From: DATAEG01 sp963703085
GTDB taxonomy: Bacteria; Actinomycetota; Actinomycetes; Mycobacteriales; Jatrophihabitantaceae
Assembly: GCA_963703085.1 (NCBI GenBank)
Contig: OY969789.1
Span: 930,001 to 994,000, forward strand
DNA: 64,000 nt
Direction of reading: 5' to 3'
Shown: piece by piece, positions 43,569 through 53,562 of the stretch
Numbering within the stretch: position 1 is the stretch's first letter
Layout of the letters: every line of letters starts with the position of its first letter
Notes under the pieces: model-generated
Seen by the model: the letters and a program-made list of their open reading frames with translations, nothing else
Database searches by the model: none
What the model was told of the DNA's origin: nothing
Program-made: the position numbers and the translations under genes

Positions 43569-44249
43569 TCAGGTCTCGAACCGGTAGCCGATTCCCGGTT
43601 CGGTAATGAGGTGCCGGGGGCGGCCGGGATCGGTCTCCAGCTTCCGGCGCAGCTGCCCGAAGTGGAAGCGCAGGTAGCCGGACTCGGTGTCGTAGGCCGG
43701 ACCCCAGACTTCGGTGAGCAACTGCCGCTGGGTGAGCAACGCCCCGGGATGGCGCACCAGTCGCTCGAGCAGTTCCCATTCCGTCTTGGTCAGCCGAACC
43801 TCCGCGCCGTCCGCGGCGAGCACCTTGCGGGCGGCGAGGTCGACGGTGTGCTCGCCGATGTGTACCGCGGGCTGCTCGGCGGTGGCGCCGACGCGACGGG
43901 TCACCGCGCGGATCCGAGCGAAGAGCTCGTCGATGGCGAACGGCTTGGTGACGTAGTCGTCCGCGCCGGCGTCGAGTGCGTCAACCTTGTCCGGTCCACC
44001 GGCTCGCCCCGACAGCACGATGATCGGCGCGGAACACCACCCGCGCAGGCCGCCGATCACCTCGGTGCCGTCCATGTCGGGCAGGCCTAGATCGAGCAGG
44101 ACGAGATCCGGCGGATGCTTCGCCGCGATCGCCAGCGCGGCCGCACCGGTTGCTGCGGCGTGCACCTCGAACTTGCGGGCGCGCAGGTTGATGGACAGCG
44201 CACGGACGATCTGCGGCTCGTCGTCCACCACCAGGACTCGCATGCTCAC
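43569..44249 (-). CDS. kdpE: KdpE response regulator
   Basis: A 226-aa OmpR/PhoB-type regulator. The receiver has the acidic pocket DD at 9-10 and the phospho-acceptor D53 in LVLLDLGLPDMDG. The C-terminal winged helix (VRLTKTEWELLERLVRHPGALLTQRQLLTEVWGPAYDTESGYLRFHFGQLRRKLE) binds the kdp promoter in characterised systems. It overlaps kdpD by four bases and ends the operon. Confidence 0.95.
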   Translation of the reverse strand: MSMRVLVVDDEPQIVRALSINLRARKFEVHAAATGAAALAIAAKHPPDLVLLDLGLPDMDGTEVIGGLRGWCSAPIIVLSGRAGGPDKVDALDAGADDYVTKPFAIDELFARIRAVTRRVGATAEQPAVHIGEHTVDLAARKVLAADGAEVRLTKTEWELLERLVRHPGALLTQRQLLTEVWGPAYDTESGYLRFHFGQLRRKLETDPGRPRHLITEPGIGYRFET

Positions 44250-46789
44250 CCGTCCCCCGCCGGCACGCGCTGGTCGCGGACGGTCCGCGGCGCGGCACGC
44301 AGCGAGATCACCATGGTCAACCCACCGCCGGGAGTGTCTTCCGGCAGCAGTTCGCCGCCCATCGCCTCGGTGAGCCCACGGGCCAAGGCGAGTCCGAGAC
44401 CCACCCCGGTCGTGTTCGACGTGTCACCCAGCCGCTGGAACGGCGCGAACACGCGCTGCTTCTCCTCGACGCCGAGCCCGCGGCCGCGGTCGATCACCCG
44501 GATCTCGACCCGGTCGTGATGCGCACTCGCGGATACCCGCGGCGGCTGCCCCGGCGGCGAGAAGCGCAGCGCATTTTCCAGGACATTGGCGAGCACACGT
44601 TCCAGCAGGCCCGCGTCGGCGGTGGCTTCGGGAAGGTCGGGCGGGACGACGACGGCAACCGGGTCGGCCGCCGCGCCCAGCCCGTCGAGTGCTCGCGCGA
44701 CGACGCCGGACAGGTCGACCGGACGCGGCGCCACCGGCATGGCACCGGCCTGCAACCGCGACATGTCGAGCAGGTTGCCCACCAGCCGGGCCAGCTTGTC
44801 CAGCGACTCGTCCGCCGTGGCCAGCAGCTCGGCGGTGTCCTCGACGCTCCATTGCACCGGGTCACGGCCGCCGCCGCGCAGGCTGCTCACCGCCGCCTTC
44901 GCCGATGCCAGCGGGGTGCGCAGATCGTGGCTCACCGCCTGCAACAACGCGGTGCGGGTTCGGTCGGCTGCGCGCAACGGCTTGGCCGCCTCCGCCTCCC
45001 GCGCCAGGCGTTGGGTACGCAGGCTGGCCGCGGACTGTGTGGCGAACGCGGCGAGTACCCGCTGGTCGTCCCCGGCCGGCGCCGGCCCGCAGAGCGCGAG
45101 CACCACGTCTTCGGCACCGCGCACCACGGTGTCCGCGTCGTCCGGTCGGGACGGCGCGTCCGCCCCGGTCGCCGTGACGATCTGCCAGCCCCCGTCGGCG
45201 TCCTTCTCGAGCAACGACACCGCGCGCAGCCCGAAGATCTCGGCCAGTTGCGCCATCAACGCGGGCAACTGCCCGCTGCCGCGCAACACGCTGCCGGCCA
45301 CTGTGGCGAGCACTTCGGCCTCCGCCGAGGCGCGCGCCGCTTCCCGCCGCCGCCGTTCGGCACGGTCGACGAGCACTGCGACGATCGCGGCGACCGCAAC
45401 GAAGGCGATCAAGCCGAGGGTGTTGTTGCGTTCGGCGATGGTGAAGCGGTGGATCGGCTCGGTGAAGAAGTAATTCAGCACCAGGGAGGCGGCGATCGCG
45501 GTCAGCAGTGAGACGACCCGGCCACCCACCAGCGCCACCGCGACAGTGGCCAGTAGGTACAGCAGCACACAGCTGACCAGGTTCAAGTCGTCGCGGAAGT
45601 AACTCAGCGCCCAGGTGAGCAACGCGAGCAGCACGACGGCCATGACCACGCCGCGGACCACGCGCCGGGCAGTCACCCGGCCGGGTCGCAGGGACGGTTC
45701 GCGGCCCGCCCCGACGTGCTCGTGGCTGACGATGTGCACATCGATGTCACCGGAGCGGCGCACCGTGCGCGCGCCGATGCCCTGGCCGGTCAGTCGCATT
45801 GCCCAGGTGCTGCGCCGGGATGCACCCAGCACGAGCTGCGTAGCGTTGACGCCGCGGGCGAAGTCGAGCAGCGCGCCGGTCACGTCGTCACCGCGCACCA
45901 CGTGATACGAGCCGCCCAGCGACTCGACGAGCGAGCGTTGGGCAGCGAGTTCGGCGGTATCCGCTCCGGCCAGGCCGTCAGCTCGGGCGACGTGCACGGC
46001 GAGCAGTTCGGCACCGCCACGGGCAGCGACCCGGGACGCTCGTCGGATGAGGGTGCCGCCCTCCGGCCCGCCGGTGAGCGCCACCACGACGCGCTCCCGC
46101 GTCTCCCACGTCTCGTTGATGTCATGCTCGGTGCGGTAACGCTGCATCCCCTCGTCGACCCGATCGGCGACCCAGAGCAGCGCCAGCTCCCGCAACGCGG
46201 ACAGGTTGCCCACCCGGAAGTAGTTGGCCAGCGCCGCGTCGACCTTGTCGGCGGCATAGATGTTGCCGTGCGCCATCCGCCTCCGCAGCGCCTCCGGGGT
46301 CTGATCGACGAGCTGGATCTGGTCGGCGGCGCGCACCACTGCATCCGGGACGGTCTCGCGCTGCGGTACGCCGGTAATCCGGGCGACCAGATCGTTCAAG
46401 CTCTCCAGGTGCTGGATGTTCAGCGTCGAAATCACGTCGATGCCGGCGGCCAGCAACTGCTCGACATCCTGCCACCGCTTGGCACTGCGCGAGCCCGGCA
46501 CGTTGCTGTGCGCGAACTCGTCGACGAGGGCCAGCTCGGGTTTGCGGGCCAGCACGGCGTCCACGTCCATCTCGGTGAACTGGGTGCCGCGATAGGTCAG
46601 CGTGCGCCGGGGCAGCATCTCGAGCTCGCCGATCGCCTCGATGGTGCGGGCCCGGTCGTGGCATTCCACGAACCCGATGACGACGTCGGTCCCGCGCTCG
46701 GCCCGGCGGGACCCCTCGTCGAGCATGGCGAGTGTCTTGCCCACGCCCGGCGCAGCACCGAGGTATATCCGCAGCACACCGCGCGCCAT
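44246..46789 (-). CDS. kdpD: KdpD sensor histidine kinase
   Basis: An 847-aa sensor of K+ limitation. The N-terminal KdpD domain has Walker A GAAPGVGKT (residues ~11-19) and VDEFAHSNVPGSRSAKRWQDVEQLLAAGIDVISTLNIQHLESLND. A universal-stress-like domain follows, then four membrane segments (~390-510), a GAF-like region, the HisKA site H621 in AVSHDLRTPLAS and an ATPase domain with GVGLGLALARGL. It starts 20 bases after kdpC. The long upstream in-frame extension overlaps kdpC coding sequence and is not used. Confidence 0.95.
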   Translation of the reverse strand: MARGVLRIYLGAAPGVGKTLAMLDEGSRRAERGTDVVIGFVECHDRARTIEAIGELEMLPRRTLTYRGTQFTEMDVDAVLARKPELALVDEFAHSNVPGSRSAKRWQDVEQLLAAGIDVISTLNIQHLESLNDLVARITGVPQRETVPDAVVRAADQIQLVDQTPEALRRRMAHGNIYAADKVDAALANYFRVGNLSALRELALLWVADRVDEGMQRYRTEHDINETWETRERVVVALTGGPEGGTLIRRASRVAARGGAELLAVHVARADGLAGADTAELAAQRSLVESLGGSYHVVRGDDVTGALLDFARGVNATQLVLGASRRSTWAMRLTGQGIGARTVRRSGDIDVHIVSHEHVGAGREPSLRPGRVTARRVVRGVVMAVVLLALLTWALSYFRDDLNLVSCVLLYLLATVAVALVGGRVVSLLTAIAASLVLNYFFTEPIHRFTIAERNNTLGLIAFVAVAAIVAVLVDRAERRRREAARASAEAEVLATVAGSVLRGSGQLPALMAQLAEIFGLRAVSLLEKDADGGWQIVTATGADAPSRPDDADTVVRGAEDVVLALCGPAPAGDDQRVLAAFATQSAASLRTQRLAREAEAAKPLRAADRTRTALLQAVSHDLRTPLASAKAAVSSLRGGGRDPVQWSVEDTAELLATADESLDKLARLVGNLLDMSRLQAGAMPVAPRPVDLSGVVARALDGLGAAADPVAVVVPPDLPEATADAGLLERVLANVLENALRFSPPGQPPRVSASAHHDRVEIRVIDRGRGLGVEEKQRVFAPFQRLGDTSNTTGVGLGLALARGLTEAMGGELLPEDTPGGGLTMVISLRAAPRTVRDQRVPAGDG

Positions 46790-46809
46790 ACCCACAGTCT
46801 GCTCCGCGC

Positions 46810-47424
46810 TCAGCGCATCCGGGTCAGCGCCAGGTTGAGTTCCAGCACGTTGACCACCTTCGCGCCGAACACCCCCGCCACAGGTTCGTCGGTGTGCGCG
46901 CTCACCAGGGCGAGCACCGCGGCCGCACCCAGATGCCGGTAGTAAGCAACGCGATAGGCCTGCTGCCTTGCATAGCCGACGCTGATGTCCGGGTCGAGCC
47001 CGGACGCGGAGGCGGTGACCGCGTCGGCCGGGACGTCCACCGCGCGCACCGAGTGGCCCGGCACCGAGTCGAACTTCGCCACACTGACGCGAAGCTGCTT
47101 GATCGCCTTGATGAGATCGGGATTCTCCGGGCCGTAGTTGCTGCCGCCCGAGGTGGACGAGTCGTAGCCGCTCGCCGACGGTCTCGGCTGGAACCATTGC
47201 GGCAATGGATTGCCCTTGTCGTCGCTGAACGATTGGCCGAGCAGCTTCGATCCGACGACCTTCCCGGCCACCTTCACCAGCGAGCCGTCTGCACGGCCGG
47301 GCGTCGCGACCTGCGCGATCGCTGTCATCACCAACGGGTAGACGACGCCCAGCGCGACGGTCAGCACGAGCATCGCCCGCAGGGCAGCTAGGTGCTGGCG
47401 GACCCAGCCAGGCATGGTGTTCAC
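46810..47424 (-). CDS. kdpC: KdpC subunit of the K+-transporting ATPase
   Basis: A 204-aa single-span membrane protein that stabilises the KdpFABC complex. An N-terminal membrane helix (LRAMLVLTVALGVVYPLVMTAIAQVA) is followed by the conserved periplasmic GSKLLGQSF, WFQPRPSAS and SGGSNYGPENPDL motifs. It follows kdpB by 12 bases. Confidence 0.95.
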   Translation of the reverse strand: MNTMPGWVRQHLAALRAMLVLTVALGVVYPLVMTAIAQVATPGRADGSLVKVAGKVVGSKLLGQSFSDDKGNPLPQWFQPRPSASGYDSSTSGGSNYGPENPDLIKAIKQLRVSVAKFDSVPGHSVRAVDVPADAVTASASGLDPDISVGYARQQAYRVAYYRHLGAAAVLALVSAHTDEPVAGVFGAKVVNVLELNLALTRMR

Positions 47425-47436
47425 GGAGACGTCTCC

Positions 47437-49564
47437 TTACCGGATACCCGGCACGTACGACACGGCCAGGTCGATGAGCTTGATGAAGATGAAGGGCGAG
47501 ATCAGCCCGCCGAGTCCGTAGACGAGCAGGTTTCTGCGCAGCAGCACGGCCGCTGAGGAGGGCCGGTACCGTACCCCGCGCAGCGCCAACGGGATCAGCG
47601 CGACGATGATCAGCGCGTTGAAGATGATCGCCGACAGGATCGCCGACTCCGGCGAATGCAGGTGCATCACGTTCAGCGCCGTCAGCCCAGGGAACACGAC
47701 CGCGAACATCGCCGGGATGATCGCGAAGTACTTGGCGACGTCGTTGGCGATCGAGAACGTGGTGAGCGCGCCGCGGGTGATGAGCAGTTGCTTGCCGATC
47801 TCCACGATCTCGATCAGCTTCGTCGGATCGGAATCGAGATCGACCATGTTGCCGGCTTCCTTCGCCGCGGACGTGCCGGTGTTCATCGCAACCCCGACAT
47901 CCGCCTGCGCAAGGGCCGGCGCGTCGTTCGTTCCATCGCCGGTCATGGCGACGAGCTGACCGCCCTCCTGCTCGCGCTTGATCAGCGCCATCTTGTCCTC
48001 AGGCTTCGCCTCAGCCAGGAAGTCGTCCACCCCGGCCTCATCCGCAATCGCCTTTGCGGTCAAGGGATTGTCGCCGGTGATCATCACCGAGCGGATGCCC
48101 ATCCGGCGCAGCTCGTCGAACCGCTCACGCATCCCCGGCTTGATCACATCCTTGAGATGGATGACGCCGAGCACACGGGCACCTGCTTCGTCGGCGCGGG
48201 CCACCAGCAAGGGCGTTCCGCCGGACTGCGAGATCGCATCGACCGCCTCCTGCGCGCCGGCCGGGACGTCACCGCGGAGCCCGCGCACCCATTCCATGAC
48301 CGCAGCAGAGGCACCCTTGCGCAGCTCCTCACCGTCGGCGAGGTCGACTCCGCTCATCCGGGTCTGCGCACTGAAGGGGACGATCTGCGCGTCGCGCGGT
48401 GCCTGCGCGGTGTCGCCCAGCAGGTGGTCGGCAAGCTCGACGACGCTGCGCCCTTCAGGCGTCTCGTCTGCCTGACTGGCCAGCCGCGCGGTGCGCACCA
48501 GCTCGTCGCGGCCCGCCGTGCCGAGCGGGACGAATTCGGTTGCCTGCCGGTTGCCGAGCGTGATGGTCCCGGTCTTGTCGAGCAGCAGCACACCGACATC
48601 GCCGGCTGCCTCGACCGCTCGTCCGGACATGGCGAGCACATTGCGCTGCACCAGCCGGTCCATGCCGGCGATGCCGATCGCGGACAGCAATGCGCCGATG
48701 GTCGTCGGGATGAGGCAGACCAGCAGCGCGACCAGCACGACGATCGACTGCTCGGCGCCGGAGTAGGTAGCGAACGGCTGCAGCGACACCACCGCCAGCA
48801 TGAAGATGATCGTCAGGCTGGCCAGCAGGATGTTCAGCGCGATCTCGTTCGGCGTCTTCTGCCGCGACGCACCCTCGACCAGCTGGATCATCCGGTCCAG
48901 GAAGGTCTGCCCTGGCTCGCTGCTGATCCGCACCACGACCCGGTCCGACAGCACCCGGGTTCCGCCGGTCACCGCCGAGCGATCGCCGCCGGACTCCCGG
49001 ATCACCGGCGCCGACTCTCCGGTGATCGCCGACTCGTCGACGCTGGCCACCCCGTCGACGACGTCGCCGTCCCCGGGGATGAGCTGTCCTGCTGCCACGA
49101 CGACGTAGTCACCGACCGTAAGCGCAGCGCCCGGCACCGACTCCTCCGCGGCGTGTTCGACAGATTCCCCGGGCCGCCACGGCGGTGAGTCGGCGCGCCA
49201 CGGAATCCTGCTTGGCTCGGCGCAGCGCAGCGGCCTGTGCCTTCCCGCGACCCTCGGCAACCGCCTCAGCGAGATTCGCGAAGAGCACCGTCACCCAGAG
49301 CCAGACAGTGATCGACCAGCTGAAGACGCCGGAGTGGCGCACCGCCAGGACGGTGGTCAGCAGAGCGCCCACCTCGACGATGAACATGACCGGGTTGTGG
49401 GCCAGCCCGCGCGGGTCCAACTTGCGCACCGCCCCCGGCAACGACGTCCACAGCAGTCGTGGCTCCAACAGCCCGGTACCCGGTCCGCCGGCCACTGCCT
49501 CCGCGGAGACGCGGGCCGTCCGGGCCTCGCTGCGGTGCGACTCCTCGGTGGTGCTAACCGGCAT
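47437..49564 (-). pseudogene. kdpB: KdpB K+-ATPase catalytic subunit, interrupted by a one-base insertion
   Basis: KdpB is the P-type ATPase subunit. The N-terminal ~125 residues (from ATG 49564, through NPVMFIVEVGALLTTVLAV and GKAQAAALRRAKQDSVARRLTA) and the rest (from WRPGESVEHAAEESVPGAALTVGDYVVVAAG) are in different frames. Removing one base near 49174-49186 in a CCGCC/GGCGG hairpin context rejoins them as ...RRLTA-WRPGES... and gives a normal ~708-aa protein. All later motifs are intact: TGES, the phosphorylated DKTGTITLG and GDGTNDAPALAQADVG. All other kdp genes are intact, so an assembly or sequencing error is as likely as a real lesion. Confidence 0.88.
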
Positions 49565-49565
49565 G

Positions 49566-51218
49566 TCAGTGCAGCCCTTCCGCGAGCGGACCGAGCGCCA
49601 GTGCCGGTGCGTAGGTCAGCAACGTGACGATGACGATGACGCCGACGACCAGGCCGACGAACTGCGGTCGGTGGGTCGGCAACGTGCCGGCCGTGACCGG
49701 CACGGGAGTCTGCCTGGCCAGCGAGCCGGCCAGCGCGAGCACGAAGACGATCGGCAGGAACCGGGCCAGCAGCATGCACAGCCCCAGAGCGGTGTTGAGG
49801 AACGTCGTGTTCGCCGAGAGCCCGGCGAAGGCCGAGCCGTTGTTGTTCGACGCCGACGTGAACGCGTAGAGCATCTCGGACAGCCCGTGCGGCCCGCTGT
49901 TCTCCAGCGACGCGCGCACGCTCTTGATGCTCATTGCCGTCGCCGCACCGGCGAGCAGGCACAGCGGCGTGGCCAGGATGTAGAGGCTGGCCATCTTCAT
50001 CTCGCGTGCGGAGATCTTCTTGCCGAGGTATTCCGGCGTTCGCCCCACCATCAACCCCGCGATGAACACGGCGAGCACCGCGATGATCAAGATGCCGTAG
50101 AGACCCGCGCCGGCCCCGCCGGGCGCGACCTCGCCGGTCATCATGTCGACCAGGGTCACGCCACCACCCAACGAGGTGAGGCTGTCGTGCTGGGCATCGA
50201 TCGCGCCGGTCGAGGTCAACGTCGTGGACGAGGTGAACAGCGCGGTGCCGGGGATGCCGAAGCGCAGCTCTTTGCCTTCCAGCGCAGCGCCGGCCAGCTG
50301 TGGCGCGGTGCCGTGGTGAGCCGATTCAGCCGCCCAGATCCCGGCGACGCTCAGCGCCCAGATGACCGTCATCGCGGCAAGGATGGCGTGGCCCTGGCGC
50401 TTGTCGCCGACCATGATGCCGAACGCCCGGGGCAGGCTCACCGGGATGATCAGGATGGCCAGCACCTCGAGCCAGTTCGTCCAGCCGCTCGGGTTCTCGA
50501 AGGGGTGTGACGAGTTGGCGTTCAGGAAGCCGCCACCGTTGTTGCCCAGCTCCTTGATGGCCTCCTGGCTGGCGATCGGGCCGCCGGGGATCATCTGGTG
50601 GCCGCCGTTGAGGGTGGTGATCTCGGTGAAGCCATGGAAGTTCTGAATGACCCCGCCGATCATCAACAAGACCGCTACGACCACGGCGAGGGGCAGCAGC
50701 AACCGGTAGCAGGCCCGCACCAGGTCGACCCAGAAGTTGCCGAGCCGGTTGGTCTTGGTACGGCGGAATCCGCGCACCAGCGCGATCGACACCGAGATAC
50801 CGACCGCAGCGGAGACGAAGTTCTGCACGGTGAGGCCGGCGAACTGGACCAGATGGCCCATCGTGGTCTCGGGCACGTAGGACTGCCAGTTCGTATTGGT
50901 GACGAAGCTGGCGGCGGTGTTCCACGCGGTCGACGGCGCAACGCCCGGATGCCCCAGTGCCAACGGCAGGTGGCTCTGCACCCGTTGCAGCCCGTAGAGC
51001 ATCAGCACACCCATTGCGGAAACAGCCAGCACGCTGCGCAGGTACACCGGCCAGGTCTGGTCGGCGTCCTGGTCGACCCCGAGCAAGCGATAGGTCACCC
51101 GTTCCGCGCGGGTGTGCTTCGCACTGGTGAAGACCCGCGCGACGTACCCGCCGAGGTAGCGGTAGGCCAGGCCCAGCGCAATGAGCAGCAGGACGACCTG
51201 CGCGATTCCGCCGGCCAT
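49566..51218 (-). CDS. kdpA: KdpA K+-channel-like subunit
   Basis: A 550-aa integral membrane protein forming the K+-selective path. The four pore-loop regions are recognisable, including TAASFVTNTNWQSYVPETTMG, NNGGGFLNANSSHPFENP and TSASNNNGSAFAGL. Start ATG overlaps the kdpF stop by one base; kdpB starts one base after its stop. Confidence 0.96.
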   Translation of the reverse strand: MAGGIAQVVLLLIALGLAYRYLGGYVARVFTSAKHTRAERVTYRLLGVDQDADQTWPVYLRSVLAVSAMGVLMLYGLQRVQSHLPLALGHPGVAPSTAWNTAASFVTNTNWQSYVPETTMGHLVQFAGLTVQNFVSAAVGISVSIALVRGFRRTKTNRLGNFWVDLVRACYRLLLPLAVVVAVLLMIGGVIQNFHGFTEITTLNGGHQMIPGGPIASQEAIKELGNNGGGFLNANSSHPFENPSGWTNWLEVLAILIIPVSLPRAFGIMVGDKRQGHAILAAMTVIWALSVAGIWAAESAHHGTAPQLAGAALEGKELRFGIPGTALFTSSTTLTSTGAIDAQHDSLTSLGGGVTLVDMMTGEVAPGGAGAGLYGILIIAVLAVFIAGLMVGRTPEYLGKKISAREMKMASLYILATPLCLLAGAATAMSIKSVRASLENSGPHGLSEMLYAFTSASNNNGSAFAGLSANTTFLNTALGLCMLLARFLPIVFVLALAGSLARQTPVPVTAGTLPTHRPQFVGLVVGVIVIVTLLTYAPALALGPLAEGLH

Positions 51219-51307
51219 CAGAATTTCTCGGGGAAGACCAGCGCGACGACCAGGTAGCCGGTGAGCAGCGCTGCGAGCACGAGCGCCACGAGATTCTCCG
51301 CGGTCAC
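51218..51307 (-). CDS. kdpF: KdpF small subunit (29 aa)
   Basis: A 29-aa single-helix membrane peptide whose body, ENLVALVLAALLTGYLVVAL, ends in the characteristic VFPEKF tail of KdpF. It stabilises KdpA in the complex. The GTG start overlaps the stop of the 27-aa ORF before it, and its stop overlaps the kdpA start, so it is coupled on both sides. Easily missed because of its size. Confidence 0.85.
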   Translation of the reverse strand: MTAENLVALVLAALLTGYLVVALVFPEKF

Positions 51308-51387
51308 AACCGTTCGGCGCCCTTTGCGACCAGTGCCAGCAGCGCGAAGACCGCGATCGTCAGCACGATGAAGATCAGATCAGCCAT
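51304..51387 (-). CDS. 27-aa membrane peptide leading the kdp operon
   Basis: Encodes a 27-aa peptide, MADLIFIVLTIAVFALLALV followed by AKGAERL: one hydrophobic helix with a charged tail. GGAGG lies 11 bases upstream. Its stop overlaps the kdpF start (GTGA). The tight coupling and the clean helix argue that it is translated. It may be an accessory peptide of the Kdp complex or a translational leader; the role is unknown. Confidence 0.65.
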   Translation of the reverse strand: MADLIFIVLTIAVFALLALVAKGAERL

Positions 51388-51554
51388 GCCGTGTGGACCT
51401 CCTCGAGAAGCACACCGTGTGCTTGCTCCAGGCAACGCCCTGCGGCGGCTGCGATCGACCATCCTCACGCCGCGCTCACGCGCGCGCGCCGAGCTCTCAT
51501 TCAGCGCGCACAGGACGCCCTGACTGCGAGGCGCGCCGGCACTCCCGTCCTGGT

Positions 51555-52526
51555 TCAGGCTCGGCCGCTGGCATGCCGGACATGGTCAGTCCGCGAGTGC
51601 GCCGCAGCGACGGGTGCAAGCACATCTCCGGCGACGTGCCGGCCAATGCGGACAGCCTCGCGCAGGACAAGCTCGCCACGCTCGGTACGGCCCACGTCCA
51701 GGCTGCCGAGCGGCGGACGGAATTGCAGGACCGCGGGGTGGGTGGCCAACAGCTCTTCCTCGTCCGCACGTATCGCCACGCGTTCTTGCCAGGGTGCGAG
51801 TGCCCCAGGGGCATGTCGCGCGAACCACCTGGACAGGATGACGCGCTCTACCCGGGACGGAGGGGTGACCAATTCATCACTGCGCCGCGTGCGCAAGGCG
51901 ACGATGTGTGTCGCGTTCTGTGCAAGCGCTGTCCGCACCGGGACGGATTCGCTCACTCCGGCATCGACGAATCGGCGCCCCTGGATCTCGATGGGTTCGC
52001 CCGTCAACCAGGGCATGGCCGTTGTTGCTCGAAGTGCAGCCTGGAGGCTGGCCTGGTCGTGGATGCGCGGGCGAAGGTCGGTCGACTCGCCGGTGTCGGC
52101 ATCAGTCGCGAGCGGATGGAACTCGACAGGGCTTTCCAGAATGTCCTGAAACCCCATGGGCATGATCGTCGTGTACACGGTGTGGACCAGAAAGCTCGTG
52201 TCCACGACGGGCCGCCGACGCAATGCGCGGCGGGGATTGATCGTGCCGCGCATGATCCTCGAGTCCCACCATGCGTGGATCGTGCTCTCCGCGCGCCCGC
52301 AGAGGAGCCACGCGCCGTTCAAGGCGCCGGCCGAGCTGCCGTAAACGGCGTCGAAGAGAGGCAACATCCCCAGCCGTTCGATCGCAACTGTCATTCCTGC
52401 GGAGTAGGCGCCGCGCGAGCTGCCCCCTTCGATGACCAGAGCCAGGCGCGCGTCGTCCTGACGACGCCCCGGTTGACTGCGTTGCTCACTTCGAGCGCGC
52501 AGCAGCTGAAGCACTCTGTTGGGCAC
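51555..52526 (-). CDS. Patatin-like phospholipase/esterase
   Basis: A 323-aa patatin-family hydrolase. The oxyanion motif is EGGSSRGAYSAG, the nucleophile S65 lies in GSSAG and the catalytic Asp in VDAGVSE. No signal peptide, so probably cytosolic and acting on membrane lipids or acyl groups. The GTG at 52526 lies just downstream of a TetR-type inverted repeat, opposite an alpha/beta hydrolase gene. The 167 bases between its stop and the kdp operon show nothing recognisable beyond GC-rich sequence. Confidence 0.9.
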   Translation of the reverse strand: MPNRVLQLLRARSEQRSQPGRRQDDARLALVIEGGSSRGAYSAGMTVAIERLGMLPLFDAVYGSSAGALNGAWLLCGRAESTIHAWWDSRIMRGTINPRRALRRRPVVDTSFLVHTVYTTIMPMGFQDILESPVEFHPLATDADTGESTDLRPRIHDQASLQAALRATTAMPWLTGEPIEIQGRRFVDAGVSESVPVRTALAQNATHIVALRTRRSDELVTPPSRVERVILSRWFARHAPGALAPWQERVAIRADEEELLATHPAVLQFRPPLGSLDVGRTERGELVLREAVRIGRHVAGDVLAPVAAAHSRTDHVRHASGRA

Positions 52527-52540
52527 CCGAGTACTGTACC

Positions 52541-52569
52541 ATCGTTATGAATCGTTGTTTCATAACGAT
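52541..52569. promoter_or_regulatory. TetR-type operator between patatin and alpha/beta hydrolase genes
   Basis: ATCGTTATGA and TCATAACGAT are perfect 10-bp inverted arms nine bases apart. The inner 19-mer ATCGTTGTTTCATAACGAT matches a site before the nearby tetR gene at 14 of 19 positions. The location between two divergent starts would let one regulator control both. Confidence 0.65.
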
Positions 52570-52655
52570 AGGCGCAGCTACCGACGTCACCAAGAGAACG
52601 CGCGTGGCCGTCGGGCCGACCCGGATGGAACGTCACTAGCGAGAAGGAATTCAAA

Positions 52656-53516
52656 ATGTCCCAGACCGCAGGCCCGGTACCGGGCCTGAGCCGGATCGCC
52701 CTCCCCCACGGCACTATCACCTACCGCGTCGCCGGCCCCGCCGACACCGAGGCGGCGCCGGTCGTGTTCGTCCACGGTCTCCTGGTGGATAGCCAGCTGT
52801 GGACCCCTGTTGCCGACGTGCTCGCCCGACGCGGCATCCGGAGCTATCTACCGAACTGGCCGATGGGTTCGCATCCCATTGCCATGAAGGACGATGCCGA
52901 CCTGAGCCCGCGCGGTATCGCCCGGATCGTCATCGACTTCCTCGCGGCTCTGGAATTGACCGACGTCACGCTGGTCGGCAACGACACTGGCGGCGCGATC
53001 TGTCAGTACCTGATCGACACCGATCACCGCCGCATCGGGCGGCTCGTCCTGACCAACTGCGATGCCTTCGACGTGTTCCCGCCGCCGGAGTTCGCGGGGC
53101 TCGTCAAGATCGGCAGCCATGCCGCACTGATCAAACCGATGCTCAGCGCCCTCAAGTCACCTGCCCTTCGGCACGCGCAGATGGTCTACGGGGGAACGTT
53201 CGCCGGCCCGCCGGACCCGAAGATCACCCGCAGTTGGATCGAACCCGGCCTCAGCAGCAAGAAGATCCGCCGCGACACCGCCAAGCTGATCAGCGCCATG
53301 GATCCGAAGGATCTGCTCGACGTATCCACCCGGTTCGGGGATTTCCCGAAGCCCGTGCACCTCGTCTGGGGAGATGCGGACCCTTTCTTCCCGATCACCT
53401 TTGCCCAGCGGCTCGCCGCGGCCTTCGCCACTGGCACGCTCACGCCAGTGCCGGATGGACACACGTTCGTCTCGATGGAGTTCGCTGAGCAGGTCGCCAA
53501 CGGCATCGTCGAGTAA
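52656..53516 (+). CDS. Alpha/beta hydrolase with Asp nucleophile (haloalkane dehalogenase/epoxide hydrolase-like)
   Basis: A 286-aa hydrolase. HG at 40-41 forms the oxyanion region. The nucleophile elbow is GNDTGG with D110 in place of serine, which is characteristic of haloalkane dehalogenases and epoxide hydrolases. The acid is in WGDADPFFP and the histidine in PDGHTFVS. GAGAAGGA precedes the ATG. A TetR operator lies upstream and tetR follows, so it probably detoxifies a hydrophobic inducer. Confidence 0.88.
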   Translation: MSQTAGPVPGLSRIALPHGTITYRVAGPADTEAAPVVFVHGLLVDSQLWTPVADVLARRGIRSYLPNWPMGSHPIAMKDDADLSPRGIARIVIDFLAALELTDVTLVGNDTGGAICQYLIDTDHRRIGRLVLTNCDAFDVFPPPEFAGLVKIGSHAALIKPMLSALKSPALRHAQMVYGGTFAGPPDPKITRSWIEPGLSSKKIRRDTAKLISAMDPKDLLDVSTRFGDFPKPVHLVWGDADPFFPITFAQRLAAAFATGTLTPVPDGHTFVSMEFAEQVANGIVE

Positions 53517-53562
53517 GAATGCGACGATCAGGCTCAAGCATCTGGTGAGCCAGCGGATTCGT

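Noticed and set aside
46790..47197. N-terminal extension of KdpD
   Set aside because: It lies inside kdpC in another frame; KdpD proteins start at the GVLRIYLGAAPGVGKT region.
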